From contig DIRK01000047.1 in NCBI GenBank assembly GCA_002427535.1, forward strand, positions 1-64,000: a DNA stretch of 64,000 nt. Direction: 5' to 3'. This document shows, piece after piece, positions 46,957 to 56,114 of this stretch (position 1 is its first letter; every line of letters starts with the position of its first letter). The notes beneath the pieces are model-generated. The model was not told the origin of the DNA. It was given only the letters and a program-made list of their open reading frames with translations, and did not search any database. A program made the translations under genes and the position numbers. This DNA comes from Mageeibacillus sp. UBA5438 (lineage in GTDB: Bacteria; Bacillota; Clostridia; Saccharofermentanales; DTU023).

Positions 46957-47088
46957 ATTCACCATTCTATGGCTAACATGCACGATTACATGTACGATTC
47001 AAACGTAATACTTGCAACACATCAAACGCCAAATTTTAAAACTATGATACGATCCTTGCGGATCTTATTTATGAAGGAGGAGTGTCCG

Positions 47089-47379
47089 ATGATCCCTTTT
47101 AACGAATTATTTGAAAAACACCGCGAAAATTTGGAGCTTTACGTGCCCGTTGTAGCCCGTGTCCACGGCGATACGCATCCGGAATTTCATGAAGTCAAAA
47201 AGCATTTCGATGTCATTCGCGAAAAATTATACGAACTTGATTTGAGTGAACTGAAAGCTGAATTCGAACAACTCAGCAAGATCACGGATTATTTTACTGT
47301 TCCGGACGATGTCTGTGAGACCTACGAAGCGGTTTACCAGATGCTTTCAGAACTTGAGAAGGCGCTTTTGGAACTTTAA
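47089..47379 (+). CDS. Small acidic helical protein of unknown function
   Basis: A 96-aa protein starting at the ATG at 47089, with AAGGAGGAG 6 nt upstream. It is mostly helical and acidic and has a His/Asp/Glu-rich segment VHGDTHPEFHEVKKHF near residue 29 that could bind a metal. It contains no Cys in its first half, no signal peptide and no TM. Five nt separate it from the P-type ATPase, so it is probably an accessory of that transporter. I do not recognise a named family. Confidence 0.75.
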   Translation: MIPFNELFEKHRENLELYVPVVARVHGDTHPEFHEVKKHFDVIREKLYELDLSELKAEFEQLSKITDYFTVPDDVCETYEAVYQMLSELEKALLEL

Positions 47380-47384
47380 TCACC

Positions 47385-49238
47385 ATGCAAAGAGTTATCT
47401 TAAGAAATAAAAATAAGATCGCGCTTGTGATCGGCATCCTGATCGCAACAGCCTTCATTGTCAAGTGGAGCACCGGCTTCATGCTCTTTTTTGAATGGAC
47501 ACTCATCACTGCGTCCATACTCGGAGTGCTGCCGATCGCCATCCAGGCCTTCCAAGCCCTGCGCGTAAAAGTGGTGAGCATCGACGTGCTCGTCACCATG
47601 GCTGTGGCAGGCGCTTTTGCCATCCGAAATTTCGAGGAATCGGCCATCGTCACCTTCCTCTTCCTTTTTGGCGCCTACCTTGAACAACGCACTTTAAACA
47701 AGACACGTTCAGCCATCCGAGCTTTAACCGAGATGGCGCCCGAGACCGCCTGGAAGAAAATGGATGACGGCGATTTTGAAGAAATCGATGTCGACGATGT
47801 CGACATCGGTGATGTGCTTTTAGTCAAAACAGGCGCCAAAATCCCGGTGGATGGAACCGTGTTGAGCGGCGAAGGTAGCGTCAACGAGGCCAGCATCACC
47901 GGCGAATCACTGCCCGTTCTAAAAGAAATGAACGCGCTTGTCTATGCCGGCACTATCTTAGAAAACGGCACATTGCAGATCGCGGCCGACCGCGTCGGCG
48001 AGGATACGACCTTCGGTAAAATTATCGAGCTTGTCGAAGAGGCACAGGACTCAAAATCTGAAGCCGAGCGTTTCATCGACCGCTTCGCCAAATACTACAC
48101 GCCCGTCGTCCTCCTCATCGCCTTATTAGTATTCGCTTTTACCCGTGACATGGAGCTGGCCGTCACCATCCTTGTATTGGGATGCCCGGGGGCGCTTGTC
48201 ATCGGGGTTCCCGTGTCCAACGTCGCGGGGATCGGAAATGGCGCAAGCCACGGCATTCTTCTGAAGGGGAGTGAGGTCATCTCTGATTTCTCCCGTCTTG
48301 ATCAGATGATTTTTGACAAAACAGGCACACTGACAATCGGTAACCCGGCTGTCGCCGACACACGCTATTATGGAGAAAACATCGAAAGTGCCTTGCATTA
48401 TTTGGCAAGCATCGAGCGTGAATCCGATCATCCCTTGGCAAAAGCTGTTCTAGAAGAAATAGGACAAGCAACTATTTTCCCTGTAAGCGACACAAACGTC
48501 ATACGGGGCGGCGGCATCGTCGCCCGGGTAAATGGCCATCGGGTGGCGGTCGGCAATGTGGCGCTCATGGAACAAGAAGCAGTCGTATTATCTGAGGCCG
48601 TCCGAGAGGATCTTCATCAGTTCGAAGCAAAAGGTTATTCCCTTGTCCTCACCGCGGTCGATGGTGAACTCTCAATCCTGATGGGCATCCGGGACCCGAT
48701 CCGTCCCGGCGTCAAAGAAGACTTAGAGCGCATCAAAAAACTGGGCGTCAAAGAACTCGTTATGCTCTCCGGCGACAACCAGGGAACCGTCGATGTGATC
48801 GCGCGCGAACTGGGACTCTCAAAGGCGCATGGCCATATGCTGCCTGAAGACAAATCCGCCTACGTGAAAGAACAGATCGGGAAAGGCGCCACCGTCGCCT
48901 TCGTCGGCGACGGTGTGAACGACAGCCCCTCACTTGCCACCGCGCAGATCGGCATCGCCATGGGAAGCGGCACGGAGGTCGCCATTGAAACCTCGAACGT
49001 GGTGCTCGTGAACTCCGACTTCTCACGACTGCCTCATGCATTGGGCCTCGTGAAAGCCACCTCAAGAAATATGATTCAAAATATCGTGATCGCCATCGGG
49101 GTCGTGGTCGCGCTTTTAGCCAGTGTGCTCTTCGGAGAATGGATGAATATGTCGATCGGCATGCTCGTGCATGAAGGAAGCATCTTGGTCGTCATCTTAA
49201 ACGGCATGCGTTTACTCGGCTACCGTTTGAAATCATGA
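47385..49238 (+). CDS. P1B-type metal-transporting ATPase with CPG motif
   Basis: A 617-aa heavy-metal pump without an N-terminal metal domain. Catalytic parts are complete: ASITGESLPVLKE near residue 165, DKTGTLTIGNP near residue 310, the HP motif SDHPLAKAV and GDGVNDSPSLATAQIG. The membrane metal site is unusual: TM motif GCPGALVIGVP has Cys-Pro-Gly instead of Cys-Pro-Cys, and the last TM region carries HEGSILVVILNGMRLL, similar to HEG motifs of the P1B-4 group. The exported metal is therefore unclear (Fe, Co or Zn are possible). No strong Shine-Dalgarno is seen, which fits coupling to the upstream gene. Confidence 0.92.
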   Translation: MQRVILRNKNKIALVIGILIATAFIVKWSTGFMLFFEWTLITASILGVLPIAIQAFQALRVKVVSIDVLVTMAVAGAFAIRNFEESAIVTFLFLFGAYLEQRTLNKTRSAIRALTEMAPETAWKKMDDGDFEEIDVDDVDIGDVLLVKTGAKIPVDGTVLSGEGSVNEASITGESLPVLKEMNALVYAGTILENGTLQIAADRVGEDTTFGKIIELVEEAQDSKSEAERFIDRFAKYYTPVVLLIALLVFAFTRDMELAVTILVLGCPGALVIGVPVSNVAGIGNGASHGILLKGSEVISDFSRLDQMIFDKTGTLTIGNPAVADTRYYGENIESALHYLASIERESDHPLAKAVLEEIGQATIFPVSDTNVIRGGGIVARVNGHRVAVGNVALMEQEAVVLSEAVREDLHQFEAKGYSLVLTAVDGELSILMGIRDPIRPGVKEDLERIKKLGVKELVMLSGDNQGTVDVIARELGLSKAHGHMLPEDKSAYVKEQIGKGATVAFVGDGVNDSPSLATAQIGIAMGSGTEVAIETSNVVLVNSDFSRLPHALGLVKATSRNMIQNIVIAIGVVVALLASVLFGEWMNMSIGMLVHEGSILVVILNGMRLLGYRLKS

Positions 49239-49252
49239 AAGGAAATGGAAAA

Positions 49253-49480
49253 ATGAAATCAGCCAATATTCAATTAGAAACACTCGTATGTCCCTCTTGC
49301 ACCCAAAAAATTGAGGCGGCTTTAAAAAATATCGATGGCATCGATCAGGATTCACTCAAGCTGTCCTTTAGCTCAAGCAAGGTCAAATTTGACTTTGATG
49401 ACAATACCACCTCCATGGAGGCGATTGAAAAAGCCATTAACCGGGTCGGCTTTGAAGTCATTAAGTCAAGGGTGAAGTAG
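49253..49480 (+). CDS. HMA-domain metal-binding protein
   Basis: A 75-aa ferredoxin-like HMA protein with the metal motif LVCPSCTQKIEAAL near residue 12 (Cys-Pro-Ser-Cys). It probably substitutes for the metal domain missing from the ATPase, delivering the metal or sensing it. The ATG at 49253 follows GAAAGGAAA; a longer frame from 49235 overlaps the ATPase stop. The stop overlaps the convergent gene by 20 bp. Confidence 0.88.
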   Translation: MKSANIQLETLVCPSCTQKIEAALKNIDGIDQDSLKLSFSSSKVKFDFDDNTTSMEAIEKAINRVGFEVIKSRVK

Positions 49481-51374
49481 CTTTTATCCTTGCTCGGAGG
49501 GCGTAGGCCGCGTCTTTCAGGTGTCGGCCCGCGATCGCCGTGCGATCGTCGGCCGTCATCGGTGAAAGATCTTCATTGACGAGGACGACCCCTCCCTTAT
49601 AAGGCTTGGTCATCCAGTTTTTCGCGTACTGTAATTCCTCCGCCTCCCCCCAAAGGTAGGGTACGGGCAGGAAGCCTGCTGTGAAAATCTGGTAAAAGCC
49701 TTCCGCGCTGTAAGGTTTTTCGAGCGATGATTCAATCGCTCGGATTACCGCCTTTGCCTCGGTAAAGAGCGCCTGTGAACGGCGCTTCACCTCACTATTT
49801 TTCCCCATATCGTCCACATCGCCTTTTTTGCGAAGCGCCCGGTAACGCGAAAGCGCGTGACGCGTGATCTCGATGCTCTCATGAATGACTTCAGGGGTCG
49901 CAAGGTGCAAGGCTTCTGAAAAACTCACCACATGAATCATCCAAGGGCTCCTCTCGTCCCAAGGCTCGATGTCATCCATGAGGGCCGTGACCGCCGCAAG
50001 CTGCGCTTTTGCCAGATCAAGATCAGGTCGAAAGTAATCTAGGCCGGCGCGCGGCTGTAAATAAATACGAAAACCGGAATCTTCCAATTCCCTGACAAGC
50101 GCCAGCATGGCCCTTGATTTCGCCAAATCCTGGATCCCCCATGTTGATCGGGGCGTGTTCAGCATATCCTGCAAAATAAAATGACGGATGCCCAACCGTT
50201 TTGCCCACTTAGCACCAAGGTACGCCGACACGATAAACGTCACGTCATCCGCGCCGCGAAAGGCAAAATGGTGCGGGACATTGGCCTCTAAGGGCTTATT
50301 TTTTTGGGCGATCCAGCGCATGGTCTTTTCATGCTGCAACAGATTTGTATAAAGATCGTTAGGTCCCCGGCCGTCCAGTTGATTGAACCACCACAAGGAC
50401 AGGGCATGCCAGGCCATGTTTAATGTCTCTTCGTGCATCTTGGCAAGTTCGGGGATGTTTTTCGTGCCGGCGTAAGTGCGCACGAGCATGGGGCGCGAAG
50501 CCTCCCATACTTGCGCGTATTCCTCGGGTGAGTTAATCGGCACGCCGCCGCCGTTCGGCAAACCCTCCCAGTCTTCGCCAAAATGGGACTGCGTCAGCTG
50601 AGAGCTTCCAATAGACAAAATATCCAGCTGATTGCCGAGGCCAAGTGTCTTGGCCCAGTCGAGAAACAAAGCGACCGACGCTTCTCTTGTAAGGGAAGAA
50701 GAAAAAGGCCCGATATGCGCGCGAATAAGGGGGAGTGTACCGCGTTCTTGGCAGTATTCTAAGCGTTTGACAAGCGTATCTTGTGGACTGCCATAACCCT
50801 CATAACCCGAGCGATCCGGGGGAGGCTTCCCCCGATAGTCTCCCTTTTTTATAATTTTCTTGCCAAATTCCAAAAGCGACTGATCGTAGCGGGAACTTTC
50901 ACTGTATTCAGAGGGGATCTGTTCAGGGGGAACGCCCATCGCCAAAAGTGTTTTTGCGGCTGTTTCGCCTCCCTGGAATACCTGGACAAGTCCACGCGAT
51001 TCTAATTCGATCTTGCGGCAGGCTTCGGGAAGTCCCGCAAAAATGAGAAAGTCCACAGGACCTCCCTGAAAATCAAAGAGTTGGGCCCGCTTCATCTCCT
51101 CCACCAAGGAGCCCATCAGGCGGACGGCTTCCTCCTCATCAAGACGGTAGCTTAAGCCGACGCGCTGAAGATTATGGGTCTTGATCCAATCGATGACAAC
51201 AAGGCGCATTCGTTCATCCGTATGACGCTCGAGCGCCTCTGAGACTTCCCCCCCCGCCAAAACGACTTCATAACCACAGCTTTCAAGCAAGCTTTTAACG
51301 GACTGAATGCCGATCGTATGCGCGTCAACCGATGGTTTGAGTAGTCCGTAACGCGGCTTTTTTCCATCATGCAT
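49461..51374 (-). CDS. B12-binding protein with mutase-like barrel (glutamate-mutase E type)
   Basis: A 637-aa protein. The N-terminal 130 residues look like a cobalamin-binding Rossmann domain: SVDAHTIGIQSVKSLLESCG has the D-x-H-x-x-G motif with the lower-axial His19, a SYRL loop near residue 75 and FLIFAGL near residue 105. The remaining part resembles the TIM-barrel subunit of methylaspartate (glutamate) mutase, for example RTYAGTKNIPELAKMHEETL, FRGADDVTFIVSAYLGAKWA and LQDMLNTPRSTWG. The substrate is unknown. The ATG at 51374 overlaps the opine-dehydrogenase stop by 8 nt. This would be a carbon-skeleton isomerase acting next to an opine-type dehydrogenase. Confidence 0.7.
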   Translation of the reverse strand: MHDGKKPRYGLLKPSVDAHTIGIQSVKSLLESCGYEVVLAGGEVSEALERHTDERMRLVVIDWIKTHNLQRVGLSYRLDEEEAVRLMGSLVEEMKRAQLFDFQGGPVDFLIFAGLPEACRKIELESRGLVQVFQGGETAAKTLLAMGVPPEQIPSEYSESSRYDQSLLEFGKKIIKKGDYRGKPPPDRSGYEGYGSPQDTLVKRLEYCQERGTLPLIRAHIGPFSSSLTREASVALFLDWAKTLGLGNQLDILSIGSSQLTQSHFGEDWEGLPNGGGVPINSPEEYAQVWEASRPMLVRTYAGTKNIPELAKMHEETLNMAWHALSLWWFNQLDGRGPNDLYTNLLQHEKTMRWIAQKNKPLEANVPHHFAFRGADDVTFIVSAYLGAKWAKRLGIRHFILQDMLNTPRSTWGIQDLAKSRAMLALVRELEDSGFRIYLQPRAGLDYFRPDLDLAKAQLAAVTALMDDIEPWDERSPWMIHVVSFSEALHLATPEVIHESIEITRHALSRYRALRKKGDVDDMGKNSEVKRRSQALFTEAKAVIRAIESSLEKPYSAEGFYQIFTAGFLPVPYLWGEAEELQYAKNWMTKPYKGGVVLVNEDLSPMTADDRTAIAGRHLKDAAYALRARIKATSPLT

Positions 51375-52455
51375 GACCGACCCGCCCTTCCAATATTTCA
51401 TGTAGACAGAGCGTGCCTGAAGAAAGTCCCAGGCTGTCAAGATTCCTACCTACCTTGCGAAAATCGGTATCCATGAGAAGGGAGGCAAGATCTATGACAA
51501 GCGTGGTGTATTGCATGTCAAGTCTTAGATTCTTTCCCACCGCCTCAAGTGGTACGAGACCCGTGGAGACATCCTCGAAAATATACCGATGAAGGAGCGT
51601 GGTGGGGGCCTCGATTTGTTGGTAGGCTTCGTTATTTTGCAGACATTCAAATAATGTTTCGCCTTCGATCTTGTAGGTACGCCGCATCCAGTCACGTGTC
51701 GTTTCGACAGGGTGCCCCAAGGCTTTTGAGACACGCACGCGCTCAGCGTCAATTTTTTCTAAAAAGGCGCTCACTGTCGGCGTAATGCCGTCATAGTAGT
51801 AGCGATAAATATTGGATTCATTCTCTGTCCAACCGGCATTTAAAAGCAGGGGGGCGGAATGAAGGATCATGCCGACATTACCGATGGAGGTTTCGATCAT
51901 GGAGCTTGCGGGAATGAAATATTGTTGAAGGCATTCGGGCAAAGAAGCGATCAATTCTTCATTGGATTCTGCGTGAAAAGTTGACAGCAACACATCCGAT
52001 TTCAACGCAAGGATATGGACGCGGTCGCTCTCGGTTTTGCGGCAGGTGTAGATAATGGTCTGCGCCTCCGCGATCAACGGCCGCAGTTTTGGATTCACAG
52101 ATTCAAAAGCGATCTGGAACTCTAAGGCGCCGAAAGTTCGGCCGGGATTTAGTAAAATGAGTGGCTCATTTTGGATGCTTCTCCCGATGCGGCAGCCCAG
52201 CTCCCGATGCGCGTTGGCCGGGGTGGTAATCAAGATTAATTCGGGTTTTTCAAGCGCCTCATCCAGATTACAGGTCACCTTGTGAATCGGCACATGGCCT
52301 TCGATCATACCCTCCGAATGAATCAACCGTGTTTTCATGAGGGTTTTGACGGTGGCTTCTGTCCGATTCCACAAGGTCACCTCGTGCCCTTCCCGGCTCA
52401 TGTGGGCCGCCATGGCAAGACCTGAATTACCCGCTCCGATCACTGTGACCTTCAT
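51367..52455 (-). CDS. Octopine/nopaline dehydrogenase-family oxidoreductase
   Basis: A 362-aa NAD(P)-dependent enzyme. The Rossmann motif VIGAGNSGLAMAAHMSREGH opens it, LILITTPANAH follows near residue 75, and the C-terminal opine-dehydrogenase helical domain contains ETSIGNVGMILHSAPLLLNA near residue 190 and YYYDGITPTVSAFLEKIDAE near residue 220. Family enzymes reductively join an amino acid and a 2-oxo acid, or oxidise the reverse. GAAAGGGAGATGT precedes the ATG. Translationally coupled to the B12 protein, so the two probably act in one pathway. Confidence 0.85.
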   Translation of the reverse strand: MKVTVIGAGNSGLAMAAHMSREGHEVTLWNRTEATVKTLMKTRLIHSEGMIEGHVPIHKVTCNLDEALEKPELILITTPANAHRELGCRIGRSIQNEPLILLNPGRTFGALEFQIAFESVNPKLRPLIAEAQTIIYTCRKTESDRVHILALKSDVLLSTFHAESNEELIASLPECLQQYFIPASSMIETSIGNVGMILHSAPLLLNAGWTENESNIYRYYYDGITPTVSAFLEKIDAERVRVSKALGHPVETTRDWMRRTYKIEGETLFECLQNNEAYQQIEAPTTLLHRYIFEDVSTGLVPLEAVGKNLRLDMQYTTLVIDLASLLMDTDFRKVGRNLDSLGLSSGTLCLHEILEGRVGHA

Positions 52456-52586
52456 ACATCTCCCTTTCTGCCGTCGCTAAGACACCTGTTCGAGCAAGTA
52501 CCGCTACACGCTATTCAATTGTGCTTGGTGTTCAACCGATTTGAATGATTTAGGTATTTATCATAACAAAAAGCGAATAATTATGC

Positions 52587-53768
52587 TTAGCCTTCGTAGC
52601 GCAGTGCTTCAATCGGATGTTTGTCCGCTGCCTTGTAGGCCGGATAGAGTCCGAACAACACGCCGATGGCGATCGCGAAAGCCACCGCGATCATGACAAT
52701 TTGAAACGATAGGTTGAAGGTAATAAGTCCTTTGGCTATGAGGGTGGCGATTTGCAAAAGCCCAAATGACAGCAATATGCCGATCGCGCAACCCATGAGG
52801 CTCACGACGAGGGCTTCGATCAGGAACTGGAATAGAATACCGCTTTTGGTCGCGCCGATCGCTTTTCGGATGCCAATTTCACGCGTGCGCTCCGTGACAG
52901 AGACCAGCATGATGTTCATGATGCCAATCCCGCCGACAAGAAGCGAAATCGCCGCGATGCCGCCCAAAAGATAGGACAGCATATCGGTGACCGTTCCGAC
53001 AACCTCCATGAGGTTTGACTGGTTGAACACGAAGAACGCGTTTTCATCGTTTTTCAAACGCCGCATCAAAAATGAGTGCAGTGTTTCTTCCGCCTCATCC
53101 ATACTTTTCGGATTATTGGGCGTCACGATAAAATTGGAGATACCGTCCCGCATGGCTGACATACGGGTCAGCACCGTGTAGGGCGCGTAAATTTTGACAG
53201 AGGTGGTCATGGCGCTCATCAGCGAAGTATCTTCTTCTAAAACTCCCACCACGGTGAAATCTCTTCCGCCGAGGTTGATTTTCTCGCCTAAGGGATCACT
53301 TTGACCGAAGAATTTTTCCCAAGCTTCAATACTGAGTACACAGACGTAGGCGCTGTTATCGACGTCACTTGTGCGCAAAAAGCGTCCCTGTTTCAATTTC
53401 CAATGGTGGATCTCCCCGTAGCTGGGGAGCGTCCCGTAAAGCGTTGATTTTTCTTCGGTGTAGCCGTGCTTCGCATTCACCACCATCTGCGTTAAGGGCG
53501 CAATTTGCCCTACGGAGGGGTGCTGCGAAAGACGTTCCAAGTCATCTAGTTTTAAGGGGTATCCCTTGTCGTCCAGTACCATCGCCGTCAGCATGTCGGT
53601 CCCTAAGGTAGCCACCTGCTCGGTCACGGAGTCGGAGGCGCTGCTTACAAGCGACACGAGCACCACGAGCGCGATTACGCCGATGATGATTCCCAGCATC
53701 GTCAAAAAGGAGCGGATCTTGTTCGCTGTAATCGATTCAAATGCCATGCGGATCGACTGGAAAATCAA
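52587..53768 (-). CDS. MacB-type ABC transporter permease
   Basis: A 393-aa permease: N-terminal TM (SFLTMLGIIIGVIALVVLVS), a large extracellular MacB-PCD domain (residues 45-270) and three C-terminal TMs with SVTERTREIGIRKAIGATKS near residue 290, the family hallmark. It overlaps the ATPase gene by 4 nt. With the adaptor it would export a drug, peptide or lipid-like molecule; substrate unknown. Confidence 0.92.
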   Translation of the reverse strand: MIFQSIRMAFESITANKIRSFLTMLGIIIGVIALVVLVSLVSSASDSVTEQVATLGTDMLTAMVLDDKGYPLKLDDLERLSQHPSVGQIAPLTQMVVNAKHGYTEEKSTLYGTLPSYGEIHHWKLKQGRFLRTSDVDNSAYVCVLSIEAWEKFFGQSDPLGEKINLGGRDFTVVGVLEEDTSLMSAMTTSVKIYAPYTVLTRMSAMRDGISNFIVTPNNPKSMDEAEETLHSFLMRRLKNDENAFFVFNQSNLMEVVGTVTDMLSYLLGGIAAISLLVGGIGIMNIMLVSVTERTREIGIRKAIGATKSGILFQFLIEALVVSLMGCAIGILLSFGLLQIATLIAKGLITFNLSFQIVMIAVAFAIAIGVLFGLYPAYKAADKHPIEALRYEG

Positions 53769-54439
53769 GAAATTGCCTCCTCGTAGACTTTACCGTCAAG
53801 GATATGCACCATGCGGTCAGCGGTTTTTGCAACATCCGGGTTGTGTGTAATCAAGACGATGGTGTTCCCGGCCTTGTGGAGTTCATGGAATAATTCAATG
53901 ATCTCCGCCCCCGTCTTGGAGTCAAGGTTCCCTGTGGGTTCATCGGCTAACAACAAAGATGGCTTAGTCACAAGGGCTCTTGCGATTGCGACGCGCTGCT
54001 GCTGGCCACCTGAGAGTTCAAAGGGTTTATGCTTTCGCCGGTCAATCAGGTCCACGCGTTCCAAGGCTTCTGTCACAAGTTTTTTTCTTTCACCCATCGT
54101 GATGCGCTGGTAGATCAAGGGGAGTTCCACATTGGCTTCCGCGGTCAGGCGTGAGAGCAAGTTGAAGTTTTGAAACACAAAACCGATTTTGTCATTTCGG
54201 ATATGCGCCAATTCCCTGTCCGAATAACGGTCGATGGAAAGCCCGTCCAGGATGTACTCTCCGCTGTCGGCCACATCAAGACAGCCAATGATGTTCATCA
54301 TGGTGGTCTTCCCGCTGCCGGAAGGCCCGACAATGCTGACAAATTCGCCTTCGCGAATCGCCAAGGAGGCCTCATCAAGCGCGCGCACTTCCTGTCCACC
54401 GACATGGTAGATTTTCGAGACATCGCGAAATTCAATCAT
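53765..54439 (-). CDS. MacB-type ABC transporter ATPase
   Basis: A 224-aa ATPase of the LolD/MacB class: VGPSGSGKTTMMNIIGCLD near residue 39, LSGGQQQRVAIARALV and LLLADEPTGNLDSKTG. The start MIEFRDVSKIY at 54439 lies 4 nt after the adaptor stop; no clear Shine-Dalgarno, so re-initiation is likely. An ATG at 54451 is an alternative. Confidence 0.93.
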   Translation of the reverse strand: MIEFRDVSKIYHVGGQEVRALDEASLAIREGEFVSIVGPSGSGKTTMMNIIGCLDVADSGEYILDGLSIDRYSDRELAHIRNDKIGFVFQNFNLLSRLTAEANVELPLIYQRITMGERKKLVTEALERVDLIDRRKHKPFELSGGQQQRVAIARALVTKPSLLLADEPTGNLDSKTGAEIIELFHELHKAGNTIVLITHNPDVAKTADRMVHILDGKVYEEAIS

Positions 54440-54443
54440 AGTG

Positions 54444-56030
54444 TTACGCATCGTTTGCCCGGGTCGTTTCGTCACTGTTTCCGCCCCGATGGCCGGGAGG
54501 GCCAAAGGGGAACATCATGTCCTGAGACGCGACCGGATAATACACCGTCGTGCCTTCTGTAATCCCCTCCAAGATCTCGATGCGATCGCCGTCTGAAAGT
54601 CCCGTGAGAATTTCTGTTTCACCTTCCAATTCCCCGGTTCTTTCATTCTTTTCGGTGTAGACAAAGGCACGGCCGCCGCTTTCTTGCAGGGCGATCACAG
54701 GGAGTGTTAGGATATCGACTTTTTCATCCACCGTCACGGTAGCGGTCGCGCTCATGCCGATGCGCATGACCTCTTCGGCGGGGATGCTGACACGGGCCAG
54801 GAATCGGGCGATCCCGCCCATCTCGATTGCGGTGTCAGAGACTTCTTCAATCGTGCCACTAAATGCTTCGCGATCAATCGCGTCGAAGGTGACCGACACC
54901 GATTGCCCTTCTTTCACCGATAATATATCGAGTTCATCAATATCAATCATGAGCTGGTAGCGATCCGAAGGCGCGAAGGTGAAGGCCGATACCGCTTCAA
55001 GTCGCAGATCGCCCATCGCGGTCTGCGAGAAATCTCCGGTCATCTCATCTTCTGTCAATCCGACCGCTAAAATAATGACGTCTTCGGGTGCTGTGACAGC
55101 ATTTGTTTTTGACAGCTCAAGTAGCTCATTCAGCCTTATAACGGCGTCATCGCGGTCGGCAAACAATTTTTCATACGATGCCTCTGGCGAAAGATCTTCC
55201 ATGGTCATAAGCGCTCGGCCCATCAATATCTTCTCATTTTCGTTCACATGGATGGTCTTCACTTTTCCATCCGTCACGATGAGCGGTAACGGGCGGTGAA
55301 TCACAAGTTCACCCTCAGCTAAATGTTCTTTATCTTTTGTTTCAATCTTAACCGCTTCGCCGATCTTAGGGCCGTTGTCCGTTAAGGTCACGGTGTAGGT
55401 CGAGCCCTTCTTTTCACGCACGGTACCTGTCTTGACTGTCCCGTCCTCTAATACAACGCGCAGTTCGTCCGAAACTGAAAGTGTCTTTTGGCCGTCAAAG
55501 GAGACAGCCATTTTGCCGTCTAAGGAAAGCAATATCACAGATCCGTATTGTTCATGGACATCACGGGCGAACGCGCCTTCCTCGGCGTAAATAGCCTTCA
55601 CGCGTCCTTCAACCTGATTTCTCAAGACCCAGGGATCGTCAGGGGTGGCCGCACGTTGAATCGCAAGGTTCAAGCTGTCAATCTCCGATTCAAGTTGAGC
55701 GATGGCAAGTCTTATCGAAAGCGGATCAAAGCTTACGAGCGTGTCTCCCTTTTTGACGCGGTCATTTTCTTCCACATGAATTGTATCGACTAAGATTCCC
55801 GTGGGGACATCAAGTGTCGACTCTTTGCCGTAGCCCAGGTGGCCGGTTCCGACGACCGTCACGGTCAGGTTTCCCTTTTGGAGTGTTGCCTCCCGTACGT
55901 TCGTGCTCGATGTCCCAGTTTGATTCGGCCGAATCAAAAAAAACAAAAACAATGCTACAAGGACAGGGACTACAATCCAGGACCAGCGTATTCTTCTTCT
56001 TTTTTTCGTCTTATTATTGGTGTCACTCAT
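54444..56030 (-). CDS. Membrane-fusion (MacA/HlyD-type) efflux adaptor
   Basis: A 528-aa protein with a basic N-terminus and one TM (IVVPVLVALFLFFLIRPN near residue 20), then a biotinyl-lipoyl-like part (VGTGHLGYGKESTLDVPTG; VEENDRVKKGDTLVSFDPL), a short helical hairpin, an extra beta domain around residues 130-250 and a C-terminal barrel (VTFDAIDREAFSGTIEEVSD). The C-terminus is Pro/Gly-rich. MSDTNNK at 56030, behind GCGGAAAAAAAG, is preferred; in-frame ATGs at 56045 and 56054 have no ribosome site. It heads the adaptor-ATPase-permease operon. Confidence 0.88.
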   Translation of the reverse strand: MSDTNNKTKKRRRIRWSWIVVPVLVALFLFFLIRPNQTGTSSTNVREATLQKGNLTVTVVGTGHLGYGKESTLDVPTGILVDTIHVEENDRVKKGDTLVSFDPLSIRLAIAQLESEIDSLNLAIQRAATPDDPWVLRNQVEGRVKAIYAEEGAFARDVHEQYGSVILLSLDGKMAVSFDGQKTLSVSDELRVVLEDGTVKTGTVREKKGSTYTVTLTDNGPKIGEAVKIETKDKEHLAEGELVIHRPLPLIVTDGKVKTIHVNENEKILMGRALMTMEDLSPEASYEKLFADRDDAVIRLNELLELSKTNAVTAPEDVIILAVGLTEDEMTGDFSQTAMGDLRLEAVSAFTFAPSDRYQLMIDIDELDILSVKEGQSVSVTFDAIDREAFSGTIEEVSDTAIEMGGIARFLARVSIPAEEVMRIGMSATATVTVDEKVDILTLPVIALQESGGRAFVYTEKNERTGELEGETEILTGLSDGDRIEILEGITEGTTVYYPVASQDMMFPFGPPGHRGGNSDETTRANDA

Positions 56031-56114
56031 CTTTTTTTCCGCCATACAATTCATTCAACTTGGATCAGAATACAGGAGGAAGATGGCGATCGCGTGAAAT
56101 CAATGCAACAACGT

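Noticed and set aside
49461..49480. Convergent overlap of the HMA gene and the B12 gene as a regulatory feature
   Set aside because: A 20-bp tail-to-tail overlap is common in compact genomes and has no structure of its own.
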